DNA of 64,000 bases from Mucilaginibacter ginsenosidivorax. GTDB lineage: Bacteria > Bacteroidota > Bacteroidia > Sphingobacteriales > Sphingobacteriaceae. Below the pieces are notes generated by a model. That model made no database searches. It had not been told where the DNA came from and was given only the letters and a program-made list of their open reading frames with translations. This document shows positions 8,768 through 17,268 of the stretch, piece by piece. Each line of letters opens with the position of its first letter. The stretch's first letter is position 1. The DNA lies in assembly GCF_007971525.1 (NCBI RefSeq), contig NZ_CP042437.1, forward strand, positions 6,386,001-6,450,000, in the 5' to 3' direction. Both the position numbers and the translations under genes were made by a program.

Positions 8768-9673
8768 ATGAATATTGAACAAGCTAAATGCATTCCTATG
8801 TCTTCAATTCTGGAAAAAATCAATTGTCATCCTGTCAAATATTCAGAAAAAGAGGCCTGGTATCGTTCGCCGTTAAGGCAAGAGAAAACAGCGAGTTTTC
8901 AGGTACTCTATAAAACTAACCGTTGGCATGATTTCGGAGAGGGCATAGGCGGCGATACAATTGATTTTGTCCGTGCCTACCTCAACCTATGTGAAGTTAA
9001 TGATTCTATTCCCGATGCGCTGCGTTGGATTAATAACATGGTGGGCAATACGGCTTATATTGCCTTTGTGCCACATGATGTTGCAGGGAATACGGAAACG
9101 GATAAATCGCTTATCCGTAATTCAGTTGAACCAATAAAGCATAGAGGGCTTATCAATTATATCGAGAGGCGCGGGATTGATTTTAAACTTGCAAAAAGTC
9201 ATCTGAAACAACTCTCCCTGACAAACAAAAAAACGGATAAGAAATTTTATGCACTTGGCCTTAAAAATGAGGAAAACGGATATGAAATACGCAATCCTTA
9301 TTTCAAGGGCTGTGCTGGCAAGAAGCATATAACATTTATCCGTGGCACTAAACCTAAACCTGACGATATACATTTGTTTGAGGGGATGTTTGATTATCTC
9401 ACTTACCTGACGATAAAAAAACAACATGAACATGATGTCATTATTTTAAACTCGCTGTCCTGTCTGAAATTTGCCACGCCATATATCAAGGGGTACGGTT
9501 ATAAAAAAGCTGCTACATGGCTTGATAATGATCTATCTGGGCAAAAGGCTACAGAAGTATTAGCGGCTTTTTTTAAAACGGAAGATGATCTTATACACAA
9601 GCCAATGAATAGCATCTATGAAAATTTCAAAGATGTGAATGCTTGGCACATGCATAATCTCAATTTATCGTGA
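8768..9673 (+). CDS. Toprim-domain primase-like protein
   Basis: A 301-residue protein. Residues 10-75 resemble the primase zinc-finger fold without its cysteines (WYRSPLRQEKTASFQV, NRWHDFGEGIGGDTIDFV), as in Bacteroidota mobile-element proteins. The Toprim domain follows, with HLFEGMFDYLTYL (the E) near residue 200 and ATWLDNDLSGQ (the DxD) near 255. It probably makes primers for replication of the excised or transferred strand. The start at 8768 is chosen because ACGGAG lies nine bases upstream; the frame opens earlier at 8564 but that part overlaps the AlpA gene. A strong terminator follows. Confidence 0.82.
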   Translation: MNIEQAKCIPMSSILEKINCHPVKYSEKEAWYRSPLRQEKTASFQVLYKTNRWHDFGEGIGGDTIDFVRAYLNLCEVNDSIPDALRWINNMVGNTAYIAFVPHDVAGNTETDKSLIRNSVEPIKHRGLINYIERRGIDFKLAKSHLKQLSLTNKKTDKKFYALGLKNEENGYEIRNPYFKGCAGKKHITFIRGTKPKPDDIHLFEGMFDYLTYLTIKKQHEHDVIILNSLSCLKFATPYIKGYGYKKAATWLDNDLSGQKATEVLAAFFKTEDDLIHKPMNSIYENFKDVNAWHMHNLNLS

Positions 9674-9683
9674 CCCGCTAAGT

Positions 9684-9712
9684 AAAAAACCGCCCTCGAA
9701 TGGCGGTTTTTT
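9684..9712 (+). terminator. Rho-independent terminator after the Toprim gene
   Basis: ACCGCC and GGCGGT form a GC-rich stem with loop CTCGAAT, flanked by A and T runs, so it can act in both directions. It lies 11 bases after the Toprim stop. Confidence 0.85.
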
Positions 9713-9796
9713 ATTACTAATTTGGATGACGGCTATCTAATTACAAAATATTCCCAAACCGGATGTGGATAATCAAGCCATAATTTCATTACCTAA

Positions 9797-10819
9797 TTAA
9801 TCCTCATTATAATTAATCGGAAAATAGCTTTCGCTTATTCCATTCCCAAAATGGTAATTCCAATTACTTCTGTCTTCCATCAAATGCCTCAAACCTTTGT
9901 AACGAATTTCATCAAAATCGTTTGATGGATATTCAAGTCTAACTGTAGTCCAACTAAAATTGATATCGGGTCCCGTTTCGATCAACAAAACACCTTCGGC
10001 TAATCTGAAAGAGGGGAGAACGTTTTTTCTAATTTGTGTACAAATATAATTTGCAGCCTTCGTTAATTCAATGGCTAAATCTTGTACTAAATCTACTTGA
10101 TATTCGAATATTCTATATAATCTATCATATTCTTTCTCATCCCATTTGCGTAGCTGTTTATAAATTTTTTCAGTTGTATAAAGCGCGTTTTCATCTTCGC
10201 CAATTTTTTGAGAGTATTTTATAAACACATTTAGAAATTCATTCAAAATCAATCTGAAGTTTTGAAATGCTAATTCCAAATTTGGATATCGTTTTGGCCA
10301 GTGTCTGGCTAACAGATATTCGTTTAAATCCCTAAGTTTTTTGTATCTGCTTACAAATACTTGTGGTTCACCACCACCAAACACGTTCGAGGTCCAACCT
10401 TTCCACTCATTGATTCCGGCAAGTTCTATCCATTTATCGATATACATTGCATATACTTCATCATCTTTTTGCCTATCATCATCGGGACTAAGATTTTTTT
10501 CTACCCATTCAAGATGGTCGCTTTTTATTTTATGAAGTTTATCGACTGTATATTCAAACGGTTGATCATCGACAACTTTATGATGAATGCTACATAGAAG
10601 AACCAAATTGTCGTATTTGTCTCTTTCATCGGCAGTTAACGTAGAATCGCCTCTTGGCCCATCCTGACTACGGGCAACGATATGTGCTTCTTCACCAACC
10701 AATGCCGCATCGTCTGTTAGCGTTTCATCTTCATAAAGCACCCTTTTACAACCAGGTATTGCGCAACGATTACCGGAACGCCCCCATAGCATTTTATGTG
10801 TTCTAATACTTATTGCCAT
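9797..10819 (-). CDS. HNH endonuclease with an unknown C-terminal domain
   Basis: A 340-residue protein. Residues 1-110 hold an HNH nuclease: a first Cys pair (CAIPGC), GEEAHIVARSQDGPRGD with the catalytic His, then YDNLVLLCSIHHKVVDD with the Asn and final His. The remaining 230 residues are helical and not recognised. HNH proteins of this layout often serve restriction or anti-phage systems or as toxic effectors, so defence cargo is a reasonable inference. It is the last gene of a tight four-gene operon, starting two bases after the zinc-ribbon gene. There is no signal peptide. Confidence 0.82.
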   Translation of the reverse strand: MAISIRTHKMLWGRSGNRCAIPGCKRVLYEDETLTDDAALVGEEAHIVARSQDGPRGDSTLTADERDKYDNLVLLCSIHHKVVDDQPFEYTVDKLHKIKSDHLEWVEKNLSPDDDRQKDDEVYAMYIDKWIELAGINEWKGWTSNVFGGGEPQVFVSRYKKLRDLNEYLLARHWPKRYPNLELAFQNFRLILNEFLNVFIKYSQKIGEDENALYTTEKIYKQLRKWDEKEYDRLYRIFEYQVDLVQDLAIELTKAANYICTQIRKNVLPSFRLAEGVLLIETGPDINFSWTTVRLEYPSNDFDEIRYKGLRHLMEDRSNWNYHFGNGISESYFPINYNED

Positions 10820-10821
10820 TG

Positions 10822-11034
10822 TTATCGCTGCCAGCCTTGTCCATAAGAACCTTTTTCACGAAGCCATTCTGTACCACATTCATTACATGTGTAATAATAT
10901 TCATTAACGTCACCAAACATAGATTTAAAAGGTTTTTCCTTTGTTAGTTTAAGGTCACCATGCGGCTGGGTATGACGACTTGCACCAACAAGTTTATTAC
11001 ATTCTTCACACATTGTTTTATGAATATTTGTCAT
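10822..11034 (-). CDS. Small zinc-ribbon protein
   Basis: A 70-residue protein with two Cys pairs, CEEC near residue 9 and CNECG near residue 50, which together can bind zinc as a ribbon. The C-terminus ends GSYGQGWQR. It is two bases upstream of the HNH gene and four bases after the preceding small gene, so it is probably co-translated with the nuclease. It could be a DNA-contact or folding partner; function unknown. Confidence 0.65.
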   Translation of the reverse strand: MTNIHKTMCEECNKLVGASRHTQPHGDLKLTKEKPFKSMFGDVNEYYYTCNECGTEWLREKGSYGQGWQR

Positions 11035-11038
11035 TTTA

Positions 11039-11254
11039 TTATCGTTTGTGAGTTTTTATTTGGCTCCGCTCTTTAATTTCCTGCTGCTGATGGATAATCT
11101 TTTCCCGTTCCAGTTGTTTGGCTCCCTGTGCCATAGCATTCATAATCTCGCTATCATTTTTGGTTGAAAGAAGTTTTTCAACCATAGCGGGATCAATCTT
11201 CTGCATGGTATAACCAGCATTAAAAGCCTCTGCGATTTGTTCGTCTGTTGCCAT
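11039..11254 (-). CDS. Small hypothetical protein of the HNH operon
   Basis: A 71-residue charged helical protein (ATDEQIAEAFNAGYTMQK at the start, Gln/Lys-rich end). The first part repeats a pattern seen in small mobile-element proteins but no family is recognised. It lies between the helix-turn-helix gene and the zinc-ribbon gene with gaps of three and four bases. Confidence 0.6.
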   Translation of the reverse strand: MATDEQIAEAFNAGYTMQKIDPAMVEKLLSTKNDSEIMNAMAQGAKQLEREKIIHQQQEIKERSQIKTHKR

Positions 11255-11257
11255 GAT

Positions 11258-11521
11258 CTAACTTTTACGGGCGTGTTTATTTAAATATTCGCGAATGCTA
11301 TCAATGTTATAAAGGATCACTTTTTTGGATGGTTGGGAGATTTCTATCTCGCCAGTATCGCGTAACTCTTGAAGTTTGGTCGTTTTTACGCCAAGTATTT
11401 CCATGGCCTTATCAGGCAATATCCATTTTTCTTCTTTGATATTATGCAGGCTTTTAATGTACTCATATGATCTCTTGAGTAAATCAAAGTAGGCATCCTC
11501 ACTTATGCAGATAACATCCAT
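11258..11521 (-). CDS. Helix-turn-helix protein of the mobile-element excisionase type
   Basis: An 87-residue protein. Residues 35-83 have the HTH_17/excisionase layout found in Bacteroidota mobile elements: ILPDKAMEILGVKTTKLQEL, then EIEISQPSKKVILYNIDSIREYL. The N-terminal part is probably a coiled helix. It opens the cargo operon and may regulate it or aid excision. The promoter region upstream contains three copies of an 11-base motif that could be its binding site (inference). Confidence 0.75.
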   Translation of the reverse strand: MDVICISEDAYFDLLKRSYEYIKSLHNIKEEKWILPDKAMEILGVKTTKLQELRDTGEIEISQPSKKVILYNIDSIREYLNKHARKS

Positions 11522-11581
11522 CTCGTGATTTGGTTAAGTTATCAACAAAGTTATGAGAATAATTGAGGGAACAAAATTGAT

Positions 11582-11621
11582 TGGTCTAACATCCTGCAAA
11601 TGTTCGACCAATGTTAGACCA
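11582..11621. repeat. Three copies of ATGTTMGACCA near the element end
   Basis: ATGTTCGACCA (11600-11610) and ATGTTAGACCA (11611-11621) are adjacent direct repeats, and a perfect inverted copy TGGTCTAACAT lies at 11582-11592. The cluster is between the HTH gene start and the tRNA-Leu terminator. It could be an operator for the cargo operon or recombinase/excisionase arm sites. Confidence 0.65.
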
Positions 11622-11636
11622 GAAATTTTGGGCAAC

Positions 11637-11670
11637 AAAAAAGCGATTAGTGTCTTTCACCTAATCGCTT
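11637..11670 (-). terminator. Terminator downstream of tRNA-Leu
   Basis: AAGCGATTAG (11641-11650) and CTAATCGCTT (11661-11670) form a perfect 10-bp stem. On the minus strand it is followed by a U run, so it ends the tRNA-Leu transcript. Confidence 0.85.
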
Positions 11671-11681
11671 GATTTTCAAGG

Positions 11682-11766
11682 TACTCAGAGCGGGAATCGA
11701 ACCCGCACTCCGTTTACGGGAACAGGATTTTAAGTCCTGCGTGTCTACCAGTTCCACCATCTGAGC
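11682..11766 (-). tRNA. tRNA-Leu (anticodon TAA)
   Basis: The minus strand folds as a class II tRNA with a long variable arm (TTCCCGTAAACGGAG). The anticodon loop reads CTTAAAA with TAA, and the T arm has GGTTCGATTCC. The acceptor starts GCTCAGA and ends TCTGAGT before discriminator A; the first pair is G-U. Only CC of the CCA end follows in the genome. Its 3' end faces the mobile element, consistent with it being the integration target. Confidence 0.93.
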
Positions 11767-11781
11767 AGGTGATTAACCTTC

Positions 11782-11812
11782 AAAAATAAAACCCTTCTTT
11801 TTGATGGAAGGG
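11782..11812 (-). terminator. Terminator between tRNA-Gly and tRNA-Leu
   Basis: CCCTTC (11792-11797) and GAAGGG (11807-11812) form a stem that on the minus strand is followed by a run of T with one A. It would end or reduce transcription from tRNA-Gly into tRNA-Leu. Confidence 0.6.
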
Positions 11813-11817
11813 CTTTG

Positions 11818-11890
<73 letters not shown>

Positions 11891-11944
11891 ATTGGTATTC
11901 TCCTGCTTTAAGTAAGCTGTGTGCCTATCTCGTTTGCGGGAGTG

Positions 11945-11974
11945 CAAATATAGACAGAATTGGATGTTCTGCAA
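11945..11974 (-). promoter_or_regulatory. Bacteroidota-type promoter of tRNA-Gly
   Basis: On the minus strand TTG (11974-11972) is followed after exactly 19 bases by TATATTTG (11952-11945), matching the Bacteroidota -33/-7 consensus TTG-N19-TAnnTTTG. It lies about 55 bases before tRNA-Gly. Confidence 0.75.
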
Positions 11975-12002
11975 GGGAAAATTTCACTTTTTTTAAAATA
12001 GT

Positions 12003-12485
12003 TTATAAGTGGTTGACTTTCAAAACATCTGTAATCAGGTCTGCCTCGTACCCGCGCCCCATAGCGTACTGTTGTAGCTTATAACGGCGCTTCAGGTCAT
12101 TTTTTTCGCTTATGGTGCCTGCTTTTTTTTCCAATAGCCTGGTTAAGGCTGTAAAATAATCATCGGCATCAATGGTTAACAGCGCTTTTTTTATCAGTAC
12201 ATCGGGCACGCGTTTCTGTTTAAGGCCTTGTTTTATTTTTATGCGGCCCCATGCTTTCTGGCTAAACTTGCCTTTGGCGTAGGCTTTGGCAAAGCGCTCT
12301 TCGTTTAAAAAGTTGCCTTGTATCAGTTCGCTTATTACCTGCTCAATGGCATCGGGCCATAAGCCCCAATCATAAAGCTTGTCGCGCACCTCTTGTTGCG
12401 ATCGTTCCTGGTAGGCGCAATAACTTTCGGCCTTGGCCAGGGCTATTTTAGGGTCGGTTATTTTAATTTTTTTAGGGCCATCCAT
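12003..12485 (-). CDS. recX: Regulatory protein RecX
   Basis: A 160-residue helical protein of the RecX family, which binds RecA filaments and limits RecA activity. Typical three-helix repeats are visible: ALAKAESYCAYQERSQQEVRDKL, VISELIQGNFLNEERFAKAYAKGKF and GRIKIKQGLKQKRVP. The length is normal. The gene lies downstream of nothing related, head to head with murF-alr across 61 bases that must hold both promoters. Confidence 0.9.
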   Translation of the reverse strand: MDGPKKIKITDPKIALAKAESYCAYQERSQQEVRDKLYDWGLWPDAIEQVISELIQGNFLNEERFAKAYAKGKFSQKAWGRIKIKQGLKQKRVPDVLIKKALLTIDADDYFTALTRLLEKKAGTISEKNDLKRRYKLQQYAMGRGYEADLITDVLKVNHL

Positions 12486-12546
12486 TGGCTGTCAAAATTC
12501 GTCAAAAAATATGCTATAGTTAAATTAATATGCCCAAATTCGTACC

Positions 12547-15012
12547 ATGCTTAACAACCAGTACCAGATAACCGAAGTTAAACAGATCATTAATGCGGGT
12601 GGCAACATTGTAAAAGAATACATCATCTGCGCGCTGTTTACCGATAGCCGCCGCTTAAATAATGCTGCCGAAGGTTTGTTTTTTGCCCTGAGCGGCAGGC
12701 GTAACGGGCACGAGTTTGTTGCCGGCGCTTATGCAGCAGGCGTACGTAATTTTGTGGTAGAGTATGGCCCCGAATTTAACTTACCCGAAGCCAATTTTTT
12801 AATAGTGGCCGATCCTCTTGCGGCGTTGCAGGCTTTAGCGGCCTATCACCGTGACCGGTTTAACCTGCAGGTAATTGGCATAACAGGTAGTAATGGTAAA
12901 ACCATTGTAAAGGAATGGCTATACCAGCTGCTTGCAGCCGATAAAAATATTGTTCGTAACCCTAAAAGTTATAACTCGCAAATAGGGGTACCGCTTTCGG
13001 TTTGGCAAATAAACAGCCGTAATGATATGGGCATTTTTGAAGCCGGTATATCAACCATTAATGAAATGGAAAAGCTGGAGGCTATTATTAAGCCCCAGGT
13101 AGGCGTGCTTACCCACATAGGTACCGCGCATGACGAAGGTTTTGCCAGCAAGAGAGAGAAGGTGTTGGAGAAGTTTAAATTATTTAAAAACAGCCAAAAA
13201 CTGATTTGCAATTACGATTTGCTGATAGATTTTAGAGCAGATGTGCCGGCCAAAGAAACGTTTACCTGGAGCCGCAAATTTAGCCAGGCCCACTTGTATG
13301 TTTTTAGCGGCACGGTGATCGCCAAAAATTATTACCTGCGTGCTTATTACCAAAAACAGGAAATTGAATGCCTGGTGCCCTTTACCGACGAAGCATCGAT
13401 AGAAAATGCTATTGTTTGCTGGGCAACTATGCTGGCCCTTGGATATAGCGCTGTTGAGGCTGATAAACGTATTGAACGCCTGGTGCCGGTGAGCATGCGC
13501 CTTGAATTAAAAAATGGCATAAACAATTGTTCGGTGATTGACGACTCTTACAACTCCGATCTGCAATCATTGGAGATAGCGCTCAACTTTTTAGGCCAGC
13601 AAAATCAACATCAGAAAAAAACATTGATTCTGTCGGATATCTACCAGTCGGGGCTTCCCCAGGATGTGCTTTATCAGCAGGTAGCCGATTTGGTAACCGG
13701 TAAAAAGGTAGATAAATTCATAGGCGTTGGCGATGCCCTGTTAAGCCACCGGGAATACTTCAACGTAGCGGAACATCATTTTTTTAATGATACTGCCGCC
13801 ATGCTGCAGCACCTGAAGCAGCTTGACTTTAAAGATGAAACCATCCTGATCAAAGGCTCGCGTAGTTTTGAATTTGAACGTATAAGCCGCGCGCTGGCCC
13901 AAAAGGCCCACGAAACAATTTTAGAGATCAACCTGAATACCTTATTGAGTAATCTTGATTTTTATAAATCTAAACTGAAACCCGGCGTAAAGGTGATGGC
14001 CATGGTGAAGGCCTTCAGTTATGGAAGCGGCACTTTTGAGGTAGCCAATATGCTGCAATACAATAAGGTAGATTACCTGGCGGTTGCCTATATTGATGAG
14101 GGGGCCGCGTTAAGGCAGGCAGGTATTAACCTGCCTATCATGGTGCTGAACCCAGAAGCATCGGCATTTGATAAGCTGACAGAGTACAAACTGGAGCCGG
14201 TAATTTATAGTTTTGGTTTGCTGGATGATTTTGTGAATTATGCGAAGGGGCGCAACATATCAAGCTATCGTGTAAACATCAAAATAGACACAGGGATGCA
14301 CAGGCTGGGCTTCGAAAATCACGAAATTGATACCCTGTGCGATATGCTGGAGGCAAACCGATTCGTTCGTGTTCAATCTGTTTTTTCGCACCTGGCAGCA
14401 AGTGAGGCCAGTAAACATGATGAGTTTACCAAAACACAGATAAAGCGTTTTGAAAAAGCATTTACGGAGATTGAACGCTCATTGGGTTATACCGTTATTA
14501 AACACCTGTGCAATACGGCGGGGATCATCCGGTGGCCATCGGCGCAATATGATATGGTGCGGCTGGGTATTGGCTTATACGGCATTGATTCGGCAGTACC
14601 TGCATCAAACAGGGCGCTGCAGCCCATTGCCAGCTTAAAAACAAGTGTGGCACAGGTAAAAAAAATAAAAGCAGGAGAAACCATCAGTTATAGCCGTAGC
14701 GGTAAACTGGCCAAAGACGGCAAAATTGCCACCGTACGTATTGGTTATGCCGATGGTTATTTGCGGGCATTTGGCAATGGTGTAGGCAAAATGCTGGTAA
14801 AAGGAACCCTGGTACCAACGGTGGGTAACATCACCATGGATATGTGTATGCTGGATGTAAGCGGCCTTGACGTAAACGAGGGCGACGAGGTAGTTATATT
14901 TGACGAACAGCACCAGCGGATTGAGGAGTTGGCCGCCCAGATAGGCACCATTCCCTATGAAATATTAACTAATGTTTCACAGCGGGTAAAAAGGGTGTAT
15001 TTTTACGAGTAG
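12547..15012 (+). CDS. Bifunctional MurF ligase / alanine racemase
   Basis: An 821-residue fusion common in Bacteroidota. Residues 1-450 are MurF, which joins D-Ala-D-Ala to the UDP-MurNAc-tripeptide; the P-loop GITGSNGKT lies near residue 113. Residues from about 458 are a PLP-dependent alanine racemase, with the PLP lysine in MVKAFSYGSG near 487, the His/Arg region MHRLGFE, the catalytic-Tyr region TISYSRSG near 713 and RIGYADGY. One chain thus makes D-alanine and uses its dipeptide in peptidoglycan synthesis. The P-loop reads GKTIVKEW instead of the usual GKTTVKE, and the racemase motif has FS in place of the usual DA/DG; both look tolerable. The DUF502 gene follows by 15 bases. Confidence 0.95.
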   Translation: MLNNQYQITEVKQIINAGGNIVKEYIICALFTDSRRLNNAAEGLFFALSGRRNGHEFVAGAYAAGVRNFVVEYGPEFNLPEANFLIVADPLAALQALAAYHRDRFNLQVIGITGSNGKTIVKEWLYQLLAADKNIVRNPKSYNSQIGVPLSVWQINSRNDMGIFEAGISTINEMEKLEAIIKPQVGVLTHIGTAHDEGFASKREKVLEKFKLFKNSQKLICNYDLLIDFRADVPAKETFTWSRKFSQAHLYVFSGTVIAKNYYLRAYYQKQEIECLVPFTDEASIENAIVCWATMLALGYSAVEADKRIERLVPVSMRLELKNGINNCSVIDDSYNSDLQSLEIALNFLGQQNQHQKKTLILSDIYQSGLPQDVLYQQVADLVTGKKVDKFIGVGDALLSHREYFNVAEHHFFNDTAAMLQHLKQLDFKDETILIKGSRSFEFERISRALAQKAHETILEINLNTLLSNLDFYKSKLKPGVKVMAMVKAFSYGSGTFEVANMLQYNKVDYLAVAYIDEGAALRQAGINLPIMVLNPEASAFDKLTEYKLEPVIYSFGLLDDFVNYAKGRNISSYRVNIKIDTGMHRLGFENHEIDTLCDMLEANRFVRVQSVFSHLAASEASKHDEFTKTQIKRFEKAFTEIERSLGYTVIKHLCNTAGIIRWPSAQYDMVRLGIGLYGIDSAVPASNRALQPIASLKTSVAQVKKIKAGETISYSRSGKLAKDGKIATVRIGYADGYLRAFGNGVGKMLVKGTLVPTVGNITMDMCMLDVSGLDVNEGDEVVIFDEQHQRIEELAAQIGTIPYEILTNVSQRVKRVYFYE

Positions 15013-15027
15013 AAATTTTAGGGGCTT

Positions 15028-15621
15028 ATGAACAATTTTGCGCGGGTTTTAATCAGGTATTTTGCAAAAGGGCTGTTGGTAGTAGTACCTATAGGCGCGG
15101 CAATTTTTTTGATGTACTGGGGCGTATCAACAATTGATAAAGCGCTGAATTTAAGTGACCTGCTGGTTGATAAAACTGGCAAGCATCTTTATATCCCAGG
15201 CCTTGGGATATTAAACGTGATTGTGGTGATCATGATAGCGGGTATTTTAGTTACCAATGTAATAACCGACCCGATAAAACGCTGGTTTAAGCGCTGGTTT
15301 AACCGTTTACCCATCTTCGCGTTCTTGTATTCATCTATAAAAGACCTTACCGAGGCTTTTGTTGGCGAGGAAAAAAAGTTTAACGAACCGGTTTTGGTAG
15401 AGGTAAATGAGTTTGGGCTGAAAAAAATTGGGTTTCTTGTTCAAAAAGATCTCGCTGTTTTAGGACTGCCCGGCGAAGTTGCCGTGTATTTTCCTTACTC
15501 ATACTCGTTTGCCGGGCAGGTTATTATCATAGATGCCGGTAAAGTAAAGCCCATTGATAAAAGCGCTGCCGATATGATGAAATTTGTAATATCGGGCGGC
15601 GTAAGCGGTTTAGATCATTAA
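15028..15621 (+). CDS. DUF502 family membrane protein
   Basis: A 197-residue membrane protein with two hydrophobic segments: residues 11-32 (FAKGLLVVVPIGAAIFLMYW) and 57-77 (LGILNVIVVIMIAGILVTNV). They are followed by the family signature LPIFAFLYSSIKDLTEAF and a soluble beta-rich end. The molecular function of DUF502 is not established. It follows murF-alr by 15 bases and is probably co-transcribed. Confidence 0.88.
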   Translation: MNNFARVLIRYFAKGLLVVVPIGAAIFLMYWGVSTIDKALNLSDLLVDKTGKHLYIPGLGILNVIVVIMIAGILVTNVITDPIKRWFKRWFNRLPIFAFLYSSIKDLTEAFVGEEKKFNEPVLVEVNEFGLKKIGFLVQKDLAVLGLPGEVAVYFPYSYSFAGQVIIIDAGKVKPIDKSAADMMKFVISGGVSGLDH

Positions 15622-15939
15622 CGTTGCATCGATCCTGAAATGACAAATAGGATTTAGCCGAAAGCGCTATGTTCTAAGTCAAAGGATGACAAATTCCGAC
15701 TTTGAACTTACAGGGCAAACGCATCTAAATATTTCGCAATACCAACAGCAGGCACCAATAACCGTATACGCTTAAATCGAGTAACACATCAGTTTTATGT
15801 TAACCATGTAAAAACGGCAAATTATTGATTGTTAGGTATTTATAAATGATATTGCTTAAAATGTGTTAAGTTATGTTAACCCAATTTACATTGGTTTGCC
15901 CTGCTAAAACTTTCAACTAACTGCTCAGGGTATATCACA
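15622..15939. other. Intergenic region without a recognised gene
   Basis: A 318-base gap between converging genes. It contains a weak inverted repeat (TCAAAG at 15678 with CTTTGA near 15699) but no terminator with a clear T run and no open frame of note. Confidence 0.4.
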
Positions 15940-17187
15940 TTAAACTGCTTTTGCTTTTTTGGGAACGGGTACCTTTTTAAAACTTTTTACGGCCAGGAAA
16001 GTACTGGTGAGCATTAGTACCGCACCCAATATATAAGGTGCACCCGGGAAATAAGCAGTGGTATCTTTATGTGTAAACAAGTGGAAAACCGAACTCATCA
16101 GCAGCGGGCCTATAATAACGGCCACACTGGTTAAGCTGGTTAAAGAGCCTTGCAGTTCGCCCTGTTCTTTTGCCGATACTGTACCGGTAATTAACCCTTG
16201 TAAGGCTGGTCCCGAAATTCCGCCCAGGCAGTAAGGCACCATATAAACATAAACCATCCAGCCGTGGCTGGCAAAGGCAATAAGCACCAGGCCAAGGGCG
16301 TAAAACAACAGGCCTGCCACAATATTTTTTTCCTGGCCGAACTTAGGGATGGTATACCTGATAAGGCCGCCCTGTATAGCAACCAGCACAACACCAATAA
16401 ACACCCCCAGGTAACCAATACTGATTTGGCTCCACTGAAACTTTTCAATTAAAAAGAAGGCCAGAACATATTCTACAGCCTTTTGGGCCACATAAACCAG
16501 CGCGAATGCACCAACCAGGCCACCAAGGGCAGGATAGCGGTTAAGGCTGCGTAATGAGCTTATTGGGTTCGATTTTTTCCAGTCAAATTTACGGCGGTTT
16601 TCAGGCGCTAATGATTCTGGGAGTACAAAGTAGCCGTATGCCGCATTAACCAGGGCAAAGGCAGCTGCAGCCATAAATGGCAGCCTCACACTAATCTCGC
16701 CCAGGAAGCTACCCATAGCCAGGCCTACAATAAAACCCACACCCGATGCAGCGCCTACCAGTCCAAAATTTGCCGCGCGGTTTTTGCCGGTGCTTACATC
16801 GGCAATGTAGGCTGTTGCTGTACTGGTGCTGGCGCCGGTGATGCCAGCTATAACGCGGCCAACAAAAAGCCAGGCTATGGTAGGGGCAAAGGCCATAAAA
16901 ATATAATCTATCCCAAAACCAAGTAATGAACTAAGCAGGATGGGCCGGCGGCCGTACCTATCGCTAAGGTTACCTACAACCGACGAGAAAAGGAATTGCA
17001 TGGAAGCGTAGGTGAAAGTTAAGTAACCACTGTACTGCGCGGCGGTGCTTACATCAACATGCCCCAGGTTTTCGAGCAGTTTGGGCATTACCGGGATAGT
17101 AACCGCTAAACCAAGCACATCAATAAACAGCGTAACAAATATAAAGCCCAGCGCTGCCGACTGCTTCTTTTGAGGTTTTTTAGTCAT
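15940..17187 (-). CDS. MFS exporter, TetA-like drug:H+ antiporter family
   Basis: A 415-residue protein with about 12 membrane helices. The family signature GNLSDRYGRRPILL lies in the loop between helices 2 and 3 (about residues 70-85), and GRVIAGITGAS is the helix 4-5 region. It resembles the TCR/Tet branch of DHA1 exporters, but tetracycline resistance cannot be claimed. It is paralogous to the gene at 17857-19077, with matching segments throughout (GELQG-LTSL, GGISGPALQGL). A DEDDh exonuclease gene lies between the two copies, all on the same strand. Confidence 0.88.
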   Translation of the reverse strand: MTKKPQKKQSAALGFIFVTLFIDVLGLAVTIPVMPKLLENLGHVDVSTAAQYSGYLTFTYASMQFLFSSVVGNLSDRYGRRPILLSSLLGFGIDYIFMAFAPTIAWLFVGRVIAGITGASTSTATAYIADVSTGKNRAANFGLVGAASGVGFIVGLAMGSFLGEISVRLPFMAAAAFALVNAAYGYFVLPESLAPENRRKFDWKKSNPISSLRSLNRYPALGGLVGAFALVYVAQKAVEYVLAFFLIEKFQWSQISIGYLGVFIGVVLVAIQGGLIRYTIPKFGQEKNIVAGLLFYALGLVLIAFASHGWMVYVYMVPYCLGGISGPALQGLITGTVSAKEQGELQGSLTSLTSVAVIIGPLLMSSVFHLFTHKDTTAYFPGAPYILGAVLMLTSTFLAVKSFKKVPVPKKAKAV

Positions 17188-17268
17188 TAATTTGATAAAG
17201 GTTTATTCGCTGTAAAAGTTTTGAAGATATTAATTTTGGCGAATATATAACCTATCCTTTTATTTTAT

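Larger units (their letters stand above)
1..11670. mobile_element. Right part of an integrated mobilizable element
   Basis: This segment groups a relaxase, MobC-like protein, candidate oriT, VirD4-type coupling protein, P4-type integrase, AlpA-like regulator, Toprim protein and accessory genes. The right limit is set at the tRNA-Leu 3' end and its terminator, because P4-type integrases usually use tRNA 3' ends; this is inference. The left end lies outside the window, and I found no second copy of the tRNA-Leu 3' sequence in bases 1-11,640. No VirB/Tra channel genes are visible, which suggests an integrative mobilizable element, though they could lie further left. Several genes (115, 6337, 7178, 8506, 8768) have Shine-Dalgarno-like sites, whereas chromosomal genes here mostly lack them. 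Confidence 0.75.

Noticed and set aside
15940..17187. Tetracycline resistance gene tetA
   Set aside because: The family resemblance is real but many members export other compounds; resistance cannot be inferred.
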